DNA of 64,000 nt from Elmis aenea (lineage: Eukaryota; Arthropoda; Insecta; Coleoptera; Elmidae). Position 1 is the first letter of the stretch, and every line of letters starts with the position of its first letter. This document shows, piece by piece, positions 10,212 through 21,208 of the stretch. The notes beneath the pieces are model-generated. The model was not told the DNA's origin. It did not search any database and saw nothing but the letters and a program-made list of their open reading frames with translations. The stretch is taken from NCBI GenBank assembly GCA_947652605.1, contig OX393577.1, positions 21,703,466 through 21,767,465 of the forward strand, in the 5' to 3' direction. Position numbers and translations under genes: made by a program.

Positions 10212-11558
10212 ATGCTTTTTATTTTTACTAACTGAAGTGAACTGCTCAGTTAATTATTGTCATAATATATTAAGTCATAACCAACGACTTTCTCCATTAA
10301 AGAAGCGTGGAGATCATGAATAAATATAACATGATTACTTAATTTCATGCTTGGTTTATATTCAGTTTAAACAAACCTATAAGCACTGCAGCCTGCAGCT
10401 ATAACGAAGTATCACTTTAATAAAAATCTCGTTTACATATTTGAGTAAAACAGCTTATAAAAATGTAGTAACCTTATTAAAGTTGCAAAGACTAAACCTA
10501 CTTTTACGGATCTACTTGAAACATAGTTACCAACATACCAACGAATTCGCATACTTACTTCAAAGCAAAATAAGAATCGCAACATTTTAATTCTTTTAAA
10601 CTGCAATCAAGACTTAAACTATTATTTTTTAGCATAGACTTGCAAGTGATTATGTTTAATAAAATAATGTCACTTTGCAGATATGTGTTTCCTTCTAAGC
10701 TAGGTCAGAAATTTATTAATATCCCTTGGTATGAAAATATTGTAAAACAAAATATGACTCTAATCGAATTTTTTCCTTAAATATAAACCAAGTAAAAAAC
10801 ATTCGACAAATTAATTATACATCACTAGATTTACTCATTATTTTATTCAAAATACATTTTAACTATCTAAATTCTAAAGTATACTTTTAAATTTAAAATC
10901 TGTCTTTATTTCAACTTTATTGCCACACATATCTTACTGTTTTTGCATCGCAGCTGTTTGCCTTATCATTATATTGCAAAAACTGCAGTACACTACCTAA
11001 ATCTATAAATTTTAATACCAAAACTATTTCATCTTTAGACTAAAAAAAAAAGTTGTTTAAAATAAATCACAACCAATCTTATAAAACCAAATAATCTCCC
11101 TGCCTGATCAATATGCTGTCAATTAATTTTCGGCAGGTTGAATTTATTATATTAAATTTCATGTATCACAAATAATGGTTTTTGTGGTAGTGTCATTTAA
11201 ATTGAATCAAAAAATATCTAAGAAACGGGTTATTGAATGATAAGTTGTGAGAATATGCGAGTTAAAAATAGGGCATTTGTTTAAAAAAAGTTGTCTTCGC
11301 AGTAGTTTTTTTGCTTAATTTTGTTAGGGTTGAAAACTTTAATACAAAAAGAATAAACAAGGCCGTAACCTAGGCCAACGCTAACTTTAGCATGTAAAAT
11401 GTGGGCATTTATCATTTACCAAAACTACGGAGATGAATGTAGAAATATGGAAGAAGGAAATGTTAAGAACAATATTTGTAGGTGGAGCCTGTATTGAAAA
11501 GGAGGTGCAATAAGAAAATGTGTGATCTATATGTAGAGTCCAAAATAGTGTTGCCAAG
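10212..11558. other. AT-rich sequence, no gene seen
   Basis: About 1.3 kb of AT-rich DNA with no frame above about 60 codons and no recognisable element end. Confidence 0.45.
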
Positions 11559-11732
11559 GCTCAAAGGATGAGGTGGATGAGATGTTTTGAGGATAAGACA
11601 GAGGACTGAGGCAAAAACATAATAAAGGAAAAAAGTCTGAGAGTAAGGTTGTCGAAAAAAGTTGAGGATGACGTAAAGGTACTAGGAATTATAGAGTGAA
11701 GAAAACTTGCAAAAGACAGGAAGAAATGGACG
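11559..11732 (+). pseudogene. Non-LTR retrotransposon C-terminal remnant
   Basis: In one frame the sequence reads AQRMRWMRCFEDKTED, stop, then GKNIIKEKSLRVRLSKKVED, DVKVLGIIE, stop, RKLAKDRKKW. This fits the C-terminal tail of arthropod LINE proteins (basic RxRW-GH-like block, then a DDV-LG-W-x-x-LAxDRxxW block). Both stops are TGA where the family usually has Trp (TGG), so single-base decay explains them. Upstream sequence is too diverged to join. The clade is not assignable. Confidence 0.65.
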
Positions 11733-12848
11733 ATTTATGTTTTAAAAGTTTTTAGTGCAAAAATCTTTTTTTAAACAAGATGTGTGTACACAAAGTTAAT
11801 TTAATGAGAATACATTTACATACTTAAAGTAAATTCGTATCAATTTTTGTCGGATAGAACTTCAAACGTTGTTTTAGCTTTAAAACGATGTTTATCCATT
11901 TTCATACAGTGAAATCATGATAGTAACATTAAGCATGATTCACTTCCATGTACAACAAAAGGATACAACAATACCTGTGGTATTCAATTACTTAGGTACA
12001 TCGCTCAATGCAATGTTTTTTTTTTGATAAATATGTTTCAGGTGGGTCTGAGATGTTATGATTATCCTGTAATTAAGGCAAAACAAAAGACAAGGTAATA
12101 AACTTTGTTTCACGAAAAAAACGCAAGTGAATTTAAATTGGTGGAACGCCCGCCTACCCATTAAGTAGGCAAAAGCATGACATTATATGCATACACAACG
12201 TTAATTCTTGGTGCATAAATGAAAGATAATTATCTCGTACAAAATTAATTTCGTACACTCGCACAAAATTTACATACGTCGTAAAGTAGATGTGAAAAAT
12301 AGTCGAAAAAGTAATACTCAATAATAAATGTTACTTTCGATAAAAAGTATAATAAGAAAAAATAAACTAATTTTAAATGCTTTTGAAAGAATTTTCAGTT
12401 CATTATACCGTATATCATGAAAAATTTATGCACGAGCAAAGTTTCTCATATTGCTTTTTTCAACAATGTTAGATTTAAAAGTAATAAAAAAAAGATATAT
12501 TAAAAAGTAAGCAAACTTGTTAACAGTGTTTTTAATTTTAAAGGAGATTACAGCAAACTCGTTTAAGTGGTTTTGAAGGCAAAGCGAACCAAAGCTTTGG
12601 TCTGCAAAAGAAATTTTTTAAAGAAACGACTCACAATCCACTTTGTGTTCTGGATAATACATGAAGATTAGTGTGCTGAATTAAAATTTCAGTTTTCGAG
12701 ACAGGTTACCTGAAGTTTAATATAAATTCAAGCCTGACTGAATTCAAACACACATTTGGTAAGGGTAGATTTTGATTTTTGCACCAAATATTGATGGAAT
12801 TTATTTGTTCAGAAATTGTAAATATTTTTTTTGTAAACTTAGGTCTTA
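11733..12848. other. AT-rich sequence, no gene seen
   Basis: No coding or repeat signature beyond simple AT-rich tracts. Confidence 0.45.
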
Positions 12849-13797
12849 TACCGGGTGATTCAGTTTGACTGTCGCACCCCTATAATTTTTAATTATTGAA
12901 AATAACCCCATCAAACCTTATATTTTTGGAAACGGCGACAAATTTTCTATTAAATGATGTGCATTTGTTATCTCTACGATGACGTATATCAATTCCGCGA
13001 TAGGAAACTGTTTTTTTTTAAAATTACATAGTATATACATGTTTTTGTTGATTGGGATAGAGAATTTAAGTCTGAATCTGACTATGTATTAAAAAGGTAT
13101 CCTTACATGAGAAATTTTTCGAGAAAAATCAGTTCAAAGTTTATTCAAATCATAGCAGAGTCTATTTAACATAAGAAAAAACGATCAAACCTTAAAAATT
13201 ATACTGTAACTATAAATGGAAATATATTAAAAATTAAATTTTATTAAAAATAAAAACAAATAATAAATGTCCACATAAAAAATTAGGCTTTAATGTATTC
13301 ACATTCCAAACAGCTGTCCTCTATTTGTAACTACTTGATTGAAATTAGAGTCTAATGTTTTTATGTCAACGTTTATTATTTGTTTTTATTTTGATTAATA
13401 ATTAAGTTTTAATACGTTTCCATTGATAGTTATAGTATAAATTTTAAGATTTGATCGTTTTTTGTTTTGTTAAATAGACTGTTATGCTATGATTTGAATA
13501 AATTTGAATTGATTTTTCTCAAAAAATTTCTTATGTAAGTAAGCATAGTTTTTTAATACATGGTCAGATTCAGAATTAAATTCTCTATCCGAATCAACTA
13601 TAACATGTATACTATGTAATTTAAAAAAAAAAAACAGTTGCTTATCGCGGATTTGACATACGTCATCGTAAAGATAACAAATCCACATCATTTACTAGAG
13701 AATTTGTCGCCGTTTACAATAATATAAGGTTTGTTGGGGTTATTTTCAATAATTAAAAAGTTATAGAGGTGCGACAGTCAAACTGAATCACCCGGTA
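12849..13797. mobile_element. Foldback element, TACCGGGTGATT family, copy 1
   Basis: The element 12851-13795 is flanked by TA. Ends CCGGGTGATTCAGTTTGACT and its inverse are near-perfect, and the inverted arms continue for about 430 bp each around a loop of only about 100 bp (13275-13375). The whole unit can therefore fold into a long hairpin. The 69-codon minus-strand frame 13691-13482 is simply part of one arm. No transposase remains, so superfamily assignment rests on the TA duplication (Tc1/mariner-type, inferred). Confidence 0.85.
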
Positions 13798-14673
13798 TTA
13801 AGGTTGATTGAATTCCTCATTCTAACGCAAAGAATTGATTTATTTTTATTTTAAGCACTTGATAAAATTACTAAAATTCATGCCAATTAAGGATAACTCA
13901 AATCTATGTAATTGTGACTTGGATGGTATTTTTCCTGTAGTCTTTAACCATAACTGAAAACACTTAATAATTGTGCAATAAATTATATTTGCATTAGATT
14001 TTCAGTTCAATAATAGTCATCAAACACGAAAGCTGAGCTGACTCACCTGCAATTTGAAATTCAATTGTAATGTGAATGCCTCAGAAAATATTCAAAAATA
14101 CAGCAGCATCACTTAACAATCATTTAACATGCTATGGAATCATTACCATAACTTATTTTAACCCGGCACAGAGCCATTACATTCACAAAAGAAATATTTG
14201 CACACTCCACTGACGTGTTCAGATTCTGTTGTTTAGAATTGAATTGTATAATTACATACTTGAGGTGAGTTATACGTAAAATTAAGTTATTAAAAAAAAA
14301 GTTAACAAAATAATCATAGTAATTAATGCTTGCGTTAATTTAGCAGAAGCAATAATTGCTACGTTTTGAACAAACAGATTGGACGAAACATTTGTGCATT
14401 CTGAATATTCTTTTAACAAAAACCAGATATTGTTTAACGCAAAGGCTTTCTAAAAGTTTGATTTTTAATGGGAGCTATATGTTTTTTATTTATCTAGCAA
14501 TGTATACCTTAATACATTTATCACAGCACATTGGAATTATTTTCTATATTCAAATAGGCCAAAATACAAACAATTATAGTTTGAAGTTTACAGATAATGA
14601 ATCAATTGGTAATATTAATTAAAACTATTGTGGCTAAATCTAAATGGCACATGGGTGCCTGCGAAAAGTTTAT
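13798..14673. other. AT-rich sequence, no gene seen
   Basis: An 88-codon plus-strand frame (14356-14622) shows no domain. Its last part abuts LINE-derived sequence. No other feature is seen. Confidence 0.4.
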
Positions 14674-15029
14674 AGTTTATCTCCCATTTTGTTTAATATT
14701 TATGTAGACGATGCTTTGAGAAAGCGGATAAGCGAATAGAAAAACTATACGCATAGCTGCAACTCAGCTACATTTATCTTTACAATGTTATTCGCGAACT
14801 ACGGATTCGGAAAACAGTTTGCACTGGGATTATATCAACTAGGCCAAACCCTATCCACGTATAACCTAGCAATATCTCCTGAAAAAAAGGCATTCTTAGG
14901 TAAAGAAATAATGAGAGCAAAAATAATACTGAGGAATAAACCGATAGAACAAGTAAATAATTATAAATTCCTGGGCTGCCACATTGCACAATACAAAGAT
15001 GTTATAATCAAGTAAAAGCATAACTATAG
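14674..15029 (+). pseudogene. LINE reverse transcriptase fragment, 5' part
   Basis: The first frame gives SLSPILFNIYVDDALRKR, the conserved QGxSLSPxLFNxY block of LINE reverse transcriptases. After frame changes it continues with MLFANYGFGKQFALGLYQLG, where the catalytic FADD box has decayed to FANY. It then gives LSTYNLAISPEKK and IEQVNNYKFLGCHI, the thumb-proximal 'KYLG' block. The copy is dead, with stops, frameshifts and a lost catalytic pair. It is interrupted by the hAT MITE at 15038-15482 and continues on the far side at about 15491. Confidence 0.85.
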
Positions 15030-15490
15030 CAATACATCAGGGACCCCAACCGCTAAGAATAACGGTTCAGTTCCGGCAACCGGTTCGAAAAATTTTAATT
15101 TCAAGGTTTACGTTCCGAACCACCGGTTTTAATTTTATATTGATTTGGTTGCCGGTTCGCCGGCAACACTTTGGTTCTGGTTCAATGCAAAATATGATGA
15201 CAGTGCATACATATGAATTAAAATGTTTGACATTTTCCATTTTGGTAAAATGTAATAAAAATTACGAAAATAAAAAATGTACTGTTATAAAAAAAAATTG
15301 GTCCGAACCGTTGTGTGAACCGGTTAAACCGGTTTCAACCGGTTCCCATCAGTCGGTTCGGTTCGATTTTGCGGTTTTGTAAATTTTTTAAATAAAAAGT
15401 TTAGTTCCGGGTTCAAGGTTAATGAAAAAAGCACCGGTTCGTTCCGGTTATTGTTCCAGTTCCGGTTCGGTTCGAGTCCCTGCAATACAC
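15030..15490. mobile_element. hAT-type MITE, AGGGACCC family, 8-bp TSD
   Basis: The element 15038-15482 (445 bp) begins CAGGGACCCCAAC and ends GGTTCGAGTCCCTG. It is flanked by CAATACAT (15030-15037) and CAATACAC (15483-15490), an 8-bp duplication with one mismatch. The interior is full of CGGTTC/GAACCG words. The related copy at 4852-6144 shares its ends and subterminal order. Frames on both strands inside it are byproducts of the repeated words. Confidence 0.9.
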
Positions 15491-15610
15491 CAATTAGAAG
15501 AACACTGAAGAAAAATGTTCTGAAATACACTGTAATTTAATTTAATAAGGGCGTGTCTACTCCAATACTACTATGTATATGGCAGTGAAATATTGTTTAT
15601 TACAAAAAAA
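15491..15610 (+). pseudogene. LINE reverse transcriptase fragment, 3' part
   Basis: Directly after the hAT MITE the reading resumes with PIRRTLKKNVLKYTV and, after a frame change, STPIL and YGSE. This is the RTLKxKxxxxT...PxLLYGSExW stretch that follows the KYLG block in LINE proteins. Its order relative to 14674-15029 shows that one element was split by the MITE. Confidence 0.75.
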
Positions 15611-15635
15611 ATTATATTTAAGATTAAAATTGGTA

Positions 15636-16600
15636 TACCGGGTGATTTAGTGTAACTGGCGCACCCCTATAACTTTTTAATTATTGAAATTAACTCCAAC
15701 AAACCTTATATTTTTGAGAACAGCGACAAATCCTCTATTAAATGATGTGCATTTTGTTATCTTTACGATGACGTGTGTCAAATTCCTTGATAGTCAACTT
15801 TTTCTTTTTTAAAATTACAGAGTATACATTTTTTAGTTGATTCGAATAGAAAATTTAATTCTGAATCATGTATTAAAAAAGTATGCATACTATGCATACA
15901 TAAAAAAAATTTCGAGAAAAATCAGTTCAAAGTTTATTCAAATTATAGCAAACAGTCTATTTAACATAACAAAAAACGATCAAATCCTTAAAATTATTCT
16001 ATAACTATCAATGGAAATGTATTACAAATTAATTTTTAATAAGAATAAAAACAAATAATAAACGTTCACATAAAAAAAAAACAGACTTTAATGTACTCAA
16101 AGCGACCACCCCCTGCTTCCAAACATAGTTGCCCTCTATTTGTAACTGCTAGACTATATTAAAATCTAATTATTTATGTCGACGTTTATTATTTGCTTTA
16201 ATTTTTATTAAAAATTTATTTTTAATATTTCCATTGATAGTTATAGTGTAGTTTTTAAGATTTGATCGTTTTTTGTTATGTTAAATAGACTGTTTGCTAT
16301 AATTTGAATTAACTTTGAACTGATTTGTCCCCAAAATTATCTTATGTATGCATACTTTTTTAATACATGGTCGGTTTCAAAATTAAATATTCTATCCGAA
16401 TCAACAACAAAATGTATACTAAATAATTTAAAAAAAAACAGTTGCCTATCGCGGATTTGACATACGTCATCGTAGTGATAACAAATGCACATCACTTAAT
16501 AAAAACTTGTCGCCGTTTCCAAAAATATAAAGTTTGTTGGGCTTATTTTCAACAATTAAAAAGTTATTGAAGTGCGACAGTCAAACTGAATCACCCGGTA
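15636..16600. mobile_element. Foldback element, TACCGGGTGATT family, copy 2
   Basis: The element 15638-16598 has ends CCGGGTGATTTAGTGTAACT and, inward from the right, CCGGGTGATTCAGTTTGACT, with TA on both sides. It is collinear with 12851-13795 through both arms (for example AACGATCAAA...TTAAAATT and TTTGATCGTTTTTTGTT). The two copies are about 1.8 kb apart in the same orientation. No coding content. Confidence 0.85.
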
Positions 16601-17069
16601 TAGACTAGAAGATTAAAAAAAAACGTAACAGCAAAATACGTAAAGATCTCTACGTAAACAACATTAACAAAAAAATAATAATGTAGAACTGCATGGAAAA
16701 AACACCTACACAACATAGTCAATTCCAGAATTCCAAAATAATAAACAAATATAATCCAAGAGGCAAAAATAATTATGAAGGTCATCTAAAAATATCATTA
16801 TTTATTTGCAATGATTCATTTTTTTTTTTTTTAAGGCGAACGTATTAAACTTATAATAGAATAATGAAAGTTATAAAAATATATGTACTGAATTTAAATA
16901 CGTTTTAGTTTAATGCATATGTCTTAATTATGTAAGTGTTTTAATGTATTATATGCATTATAAATCAGTAAGACATTACTTATCACGTCACCTATGAAGA
17001 ATTCAGTAGCTACTGAAACAGATCTAGTTTTCTTATCACCGAGATTCTTCGTGTATGATTATTTAAATA
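16601..17069. other. AT-rich sequence, no gene seen
   Basis: Nothing recognisable. Confidence 0.45.
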
Positions 17070-17555
17070 TTGAAAATTAGTAGGCGTATTTGCGATACGA
17101 ATACTTGTAAAACAATTAAACCAAAGTGTAACAGATTTGCAACTGTAAATGAGAGCAAAGTTTTTAAAACAGCGGATCGGATTATGATCCGTACACAGAT
17201 TAAACAGCTACTTAGGAGATTCACTGATCATCAAGATGCAAATATCATTATCTCCTTGAATACTCATTCAATTGTCGAAAATGAATACCGCAGGATAAAG
17301 GGGCTTAAATGGCCACAAGCTTGGGTTGCCAGGGTAACCGTTAGTACTCGCAGGGTGTGCGGGGCAGCTCACCGGGAAAGGGTGTGCGCCCCGATCAATC
17401 TTCAAGCCTTTGTGCAACTTTGTATTGTGAAACACGTAAGTGTTCTCCATAGCCTTGTAGACAATAGCGTGATATTGCGATATTCTGAAGTCTTTTTCTT
17501 TTCCGTTTTCAGTTCGTGGGACATGGACACTTTGTCTGCAATGAAAAATTCCTGA
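17070..17555 (+). CDS. Unrecognised 161-codon open frame over a GC-rich patch
   Basis: This is the longest plus-strand open frame not explained by a transposon. The predicted product is basic with scattered Cys, has no signal peptide, and ends with a hydrophobic patch (VILRYSEVFFFSVF). I recognise no domain. A 112-codon frame overlaps it on the minus strand (17606-17268), and the GC-rich part (about 17290-17400) lengthens frames on both strands, which weakens the case for either. A CACGTAAGTG word near 17433 could act as a splice donor. Treat it as hypothetical; a conserved non-coding element is equally possible. Confidence 0.25.
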   Translation: MKISRRICDTNTCKTIKPKCNRFATVNESKVFKTADRIMIRTQIKQLLRRFTDHQDANIIISLNTHSIVENEYRRIKGLKWPQAWVARVTVSTRRVCGAAHRERVCAPINLQAFVQLCIVKHVSVLHSLVDNSVILRYSEVFFFSVFSSWDMDTLSAMKNS

Positions 17556-18534
17556 AATATTATTTGCCAAATTATATAACGTCGTATCTAAAATTTTTAT
17601 TATCATTTCACGACACTAGCTTTAAAAGGTGTTACTTTAATTATCACATATCAAAATAAATGTATTAACCACTAGATAATTACTATATGAAAACCATAAA
17701 AATGTATAAAATTGGCTTTGTTAACGTTAACACAATTTAAAAAATGTAATTCGTCAATTATCCTTATCTAAGAATAATTATACCTGTTAATGATAAATAA
17801 ACAATTTTGTATTTTGACCACACCATTGCCAATTAATCATCTGGCTCCAATTATCAGTAAAATTAAACCCTTTATAATTGAGGATGGTTGAATCTTCTAC
17901 TACATAATAACACCGAATAAGAGTTTATAAACACTTTCAAGTGTGTATAGTAAATAATTTGTTCGTTGTTGAGTATTTCCAGTAATTATTTAAGCAGAAT
18001 GAGCGCACAGTCTATTAAATCCGATCCGCAATTAACATAAATGAATACTATCAAGCCTTAAAAACATCTCGTACAAAGTAAGTTACAACAGGTTGTTGTG
18101 ATCCATTCAGCTGACTAATTAAAGAAATATAGCTTTCGTTTAAATTGTGCGCCCGACCGAAAAAGTACTAAATCACAGGTCAGTTGTAATACCCAAATGA
18201 ATTCGGTAGCAAGTCGTAATTTTAAACAGGTTTTTATTATATGAGGAATAGGATTAAGCTGTAAAGTATGCTCAGGGAAGAACACGTCAAAAAAAATTAT
18301 TTATGCGTCAACATCGTTTTAAAATATGTCGAAAGTTCATTAGCACAGGTAATAAGATTCAAACATAAAATTGTCATATACACCGAAATATTTTACTTAT
18401 TTTAGTGTGATATTTTGCTAGCATTTTAATTAAAAAATTTAGTTTTTATCAATTAATTTTGCCAGTATAATTTTTTAACTAACGAAATTTACTAATAAAT
18501 TTACTTTACTACTTAAGTTTGTATTTTTTGAATA
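17556..18534. other. AT-rich sequence, no gene seen
   Basis: No frame, RNA or repeat end is recognisable. Confidence 0.45.
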
Positions 18535-18637
18535 TTATTGGTAATGAAAAAATTCTCGAATAGGTAAACTAATGAAGTACATTATATAAATTACTTAAAT
18601 TAATATAGTTGGTTTCTCCTGTTTTTGATGATAGGTT

Positions 18638-18949
18638 AAATAAACGATAAAAATTTTCTGGTTTTTAAACAGGTTTATTCGTTGCAAATTTTTTTAAAAA
18701 GATCCTACATTTAATTTAAATCAACTTCAAAAATGTCATTTTTCAAGGATATCACTCAAAAAAATGGTAATAAATATCACCGAACAGCTCAAGAAGGTAA
18801 TCAAAGAACAAAGAAGATTAGCGAAAACAGAAGAACACAAGCCCTGAGGATGCAGATAAAATTCCATCTGCGAAACATGTAGGATCTTTTTAAAAAAATT
18901 TGCAACGAATAAACCTGTTTAAAAACCAGAAAATTTTTATCGTTTATTT
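18638..18949 (+). mobile_element. Penelope-like pLTR remnant, inverted-repeat arms
   Basis: Two perfect inverted arms of about 73 bp (18638-18710 and 18877-18949) enclose 166 bp. The right arm begins ATGTAGGATC directly after a GAAAC word that completes a hammerhead-like core. This arrangement is characteristic of Penelope-like element terminal repeats. Near-identical direct repeats, TACTTAAATTAATATAG (about 18595) and TACTTAAATTATATAG (about 18950), flank it and look like a target duplication of about 16 bp. The paralogous repeat at 37.3 kb has this stretch once. No reverse transcriptase or GIY-YIG segment is left. Confidence 0.6.
18840..18890 (+). ncRNA. Hammerhead ribozyme-like motif
   Basis: The order is box CTGAGGA (18844-18850), a 6-bp stem GCAGAT / ATCTGC (18852-18857 with 18866-18871), box GAAA (18872-18875), then CAT and GTA (18879-18881) as a possible minimal stem III and cleavage triplet. 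This matches the hammerhead CUGANGA...GAAA...NUH layout with the very short stem III known from Penelope-like elements. One extra U (18851) lies between the first box and stem II, and stem I pairing is weak, so catalytic activity is uncertain. Confidence 0.5.
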
Positions 18950-18962
18950 TACTTAAATTATA

Positions 18963-20065
18963 TAGAGGAAAGGTCCCTATATTGGACCACGTGAGAAAAA
19001 ATAGCTGCAAAGTAATAATCTGGTCAAAATAAAGTCAGAAAAAATCTTAATAAACATATTTAAGTTGTTAATAAGCAGTTAAGCTTATCAAATAGACTAC
19101 AATCTTTCCCAAATAGTTGCAAAAAAATGTTATAAAAATAACCTTAGAAAAAAGGTATCTTAATTTGGACCATCCATCTCCTAAATTGGACCAGGTCTGT
19201 TTTTCATTATTTCTAATGAAAAAAAAAACTATTTATTAAAAAAGAAAAAATGAACTGTACTCCAAAAAATATTCACTATTATTACAACACAAAAATATTC
19301 AAATAACCAAAAACGATCAATCATTGTCAGATTGGCAATTTACACATTCATAGTTGTTGTGACGCACATTAACACACTTTAAATGGGCCCAGTTTTTGCA
19401 GGAAACCCAGTGAACCCACTCTTCTCCTGAAAGTGATTGTGAAAATGGTGATAAACATACAATGCAACACAATCTTCATCTTCAGATTCACTTGAAGAAT
19501 CTTTCGTTACCTTCTTTTTCTTGTTGAGAATTTTTTGAGATGGTCTTTTTTTTACTTAGATTTTAAAGAGCCAAATAAATTTCGAGTTGGTGCCTTTTTA
19601 CATTGTTTTTCTTCTAATTCGTTTTTGTAAAAAAAAGTTGCACTTTAATTTGGACCGGTCCAATTAAGGAATTTTCTGAAGGTCCAATTTAGGGAATCAG
19701 CCTAACATTTACGTTTTAGTGATAAAAACAATAATTATTGCAAATATCGTTAAAACCGTTATTAGCAAATAGTAAGTTGCGATTTCTTTAAAATGTACAC
19801 TGAAAAACAACTAAAATGTACTCACCAAAAATATTTTATAGCTTAGATAAACTTCACTTATTTATACACCAACCGCCACAAAAAAAAGCATACGACTTTT
19901 TGAGGTTAAATAAAAGCAATAGAGATTCTTATTTTGGACCGATGCTAAATAAGACATTTTGACACAAGTGCCCACCAACAGAGTGTGCAAATTGTTAACA
20001 AAAGTGTAGTAAATAATACCATGGTCCAATTTAAGAAGCGGTCCAAATTATGGGCCTTTCCCCTA
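18963..20065. mobile_element. Pogo-type element, internally deleted, TA TSD
   Basis: Ends GAGGAAAGGTCCCTATATT and, inward from the right, GGGGAAAGGCCCATAATTT, each followed by TTGGACC or TGGACC, form the inverted repeat of 18965-20063 (1,099 bp). TA flanks both sides. TGGACC words recur subterminally. The paralogous sequence at 37291-37300 (GAGTAAATTA) represents the empty site. A C-terminal transposase scrap on the minus strand identifies it as a pogo relative. Confidence 0.8.
19317..19560 (-). pseudogene. Pogo-like transposase C-terminus with PHD-like zinc finger
   Basis: Read on the minus strand, KKRPSQKILNKKKK and an acidic SSSESEDEDC stretch lead, after one frameshift near 19470, into CCIVCLSPFSQSLSGEEW, then HWVSCKNWAHLKC and YECVNC before a TGA at 19317-19319. 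Spaced CxxC, W-HWVxC, WxHxxC and CxxC pairs are the PHD-like finger found at the C-terminus of some insect pogo-family transposases. The DNA-binding and DDE domains are missing, so it is a fragment of a dead protein inside the pogo element. Confidence 0.7.
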
Positions 20066-20360
20066 ATTTACTCCTTAATTTTTTTTAAATTCTCCTTATC
20101 AAACATCGCATTAGTAAAATACATCGGACAAGTCCGAAGTTTTTATAAACTATTAATTTTGAAAGTGGCTTAAGTCACTTTATCGCTTTATACTAATGAA
20201 AAATGACGAATCTGTGCAAAATTACGTGTACTGAGAAAAATATAAATAACCGAGAAAATAAATATAAGTAAAATTTCACTTAATCCTTAAAATGCAAAAC
20301 ATTTATTATCTCAAAATAACATAAAAGTGACTTAAGCTACCTTCATAAACGGCTCATATC

Positions 20361-21208
20361 TTGAGGTGTTGAAATCGAAAAATAGATCGTTATGGTTGCC
20401 CAGTTATTTGACGCACCTTGTATGAATTAAGGAAACAAAAGCTCCAAAAACTGTTTGAATAATCCTACTGTTTATTAAAGTAGTTTTTAATGTACCTCGA
20501 TTATAAATTACTGCTAAGAAATTATTTTAATATTAGCGCGATAGCCTTCTACAAGGAAGCAATCTAACGACCTAAGATAAATTACAAAAGTTCATTGTAA
20601 CAACTGTTATTATTGTGCTGATAAAATAACGTGAGAAATAAAACAATACAAAAGTTTTAAACCGTAAGTTTTACCACGAATTTACGTATTAGCAACGGTA
20701 ACGTAATTAAACCAACTAGCAACCCTAAGAAAAATGAATATGTGAAGTTAATTAATGATATACGTAACCTAAGTGCTTCATAAATCTTCCAAGTTGGACT
20801 ACACTAAATTATAATACCAAGAATGTTTGCTAAAACAATGGCACAATCGTTATTAATGCGCTTTGCTCCAACATTTTTATTATATTAAAAGCATTCGGTA
20901 CTAATTTCGGTAGGTATGAATCATTTTATCTCGAATCTCGCCCAAATAAAAAGCGTTATCCTGATCTTCCTATTAATTTTAAATACGTAACAGCAGATTG
21001 TATCAGACAAGCAAAATACATGTGTTTTTGGCGTGGCCTGTGTTTATATCTTTTCTGGTAACGTTAAGTATAAGGTTTTTTTTTATATAAAATAGTCGAT
21101 TAAGATACAAAATTATAGTATTATTCGAATTTAAATGAAATTTACTTCTATAACATTTTAGTTTAAGTTTTTGTGATAATTGTTTCATCATTTTTTAAAT
21201 TAGAGTTG
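20361..21208. other. AT-rich sequence, no gene seen
   Basis: No gene, RNA or element end is recognisable. Confidence 0.45.

Larger units (their letters stand above)
18535..20360 (-). repeat. Dispersed repeat, second copy of the 37-kb element, disrupted
   Basis: Read on the minus strand this matches 36998-37400 collinearly. Shared landmarks are GAGCCGTTTAT, AAGTCACTTTTA, CTTATATTT, TTTTTCTCA, TTTGCACAGA, AGTTTATAA and GGACTTGT. Next come GAGTAAATTA and, after two insertions, TTTAAGTAATTTATATAA. The inserted pieces are a pogo-type element (18965-20063) and a Penelope-like fragment (18638-18949). No coding capacity is visible. Confidence 0.75.

Noticed and set aside
13482..13691. Minus-strand frame of 69 codons
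   Set aside because: It lies in one arm of a foldback element and also occurs, degraded, in the sister copy near 16.5 kb as ordinary arm sequence.
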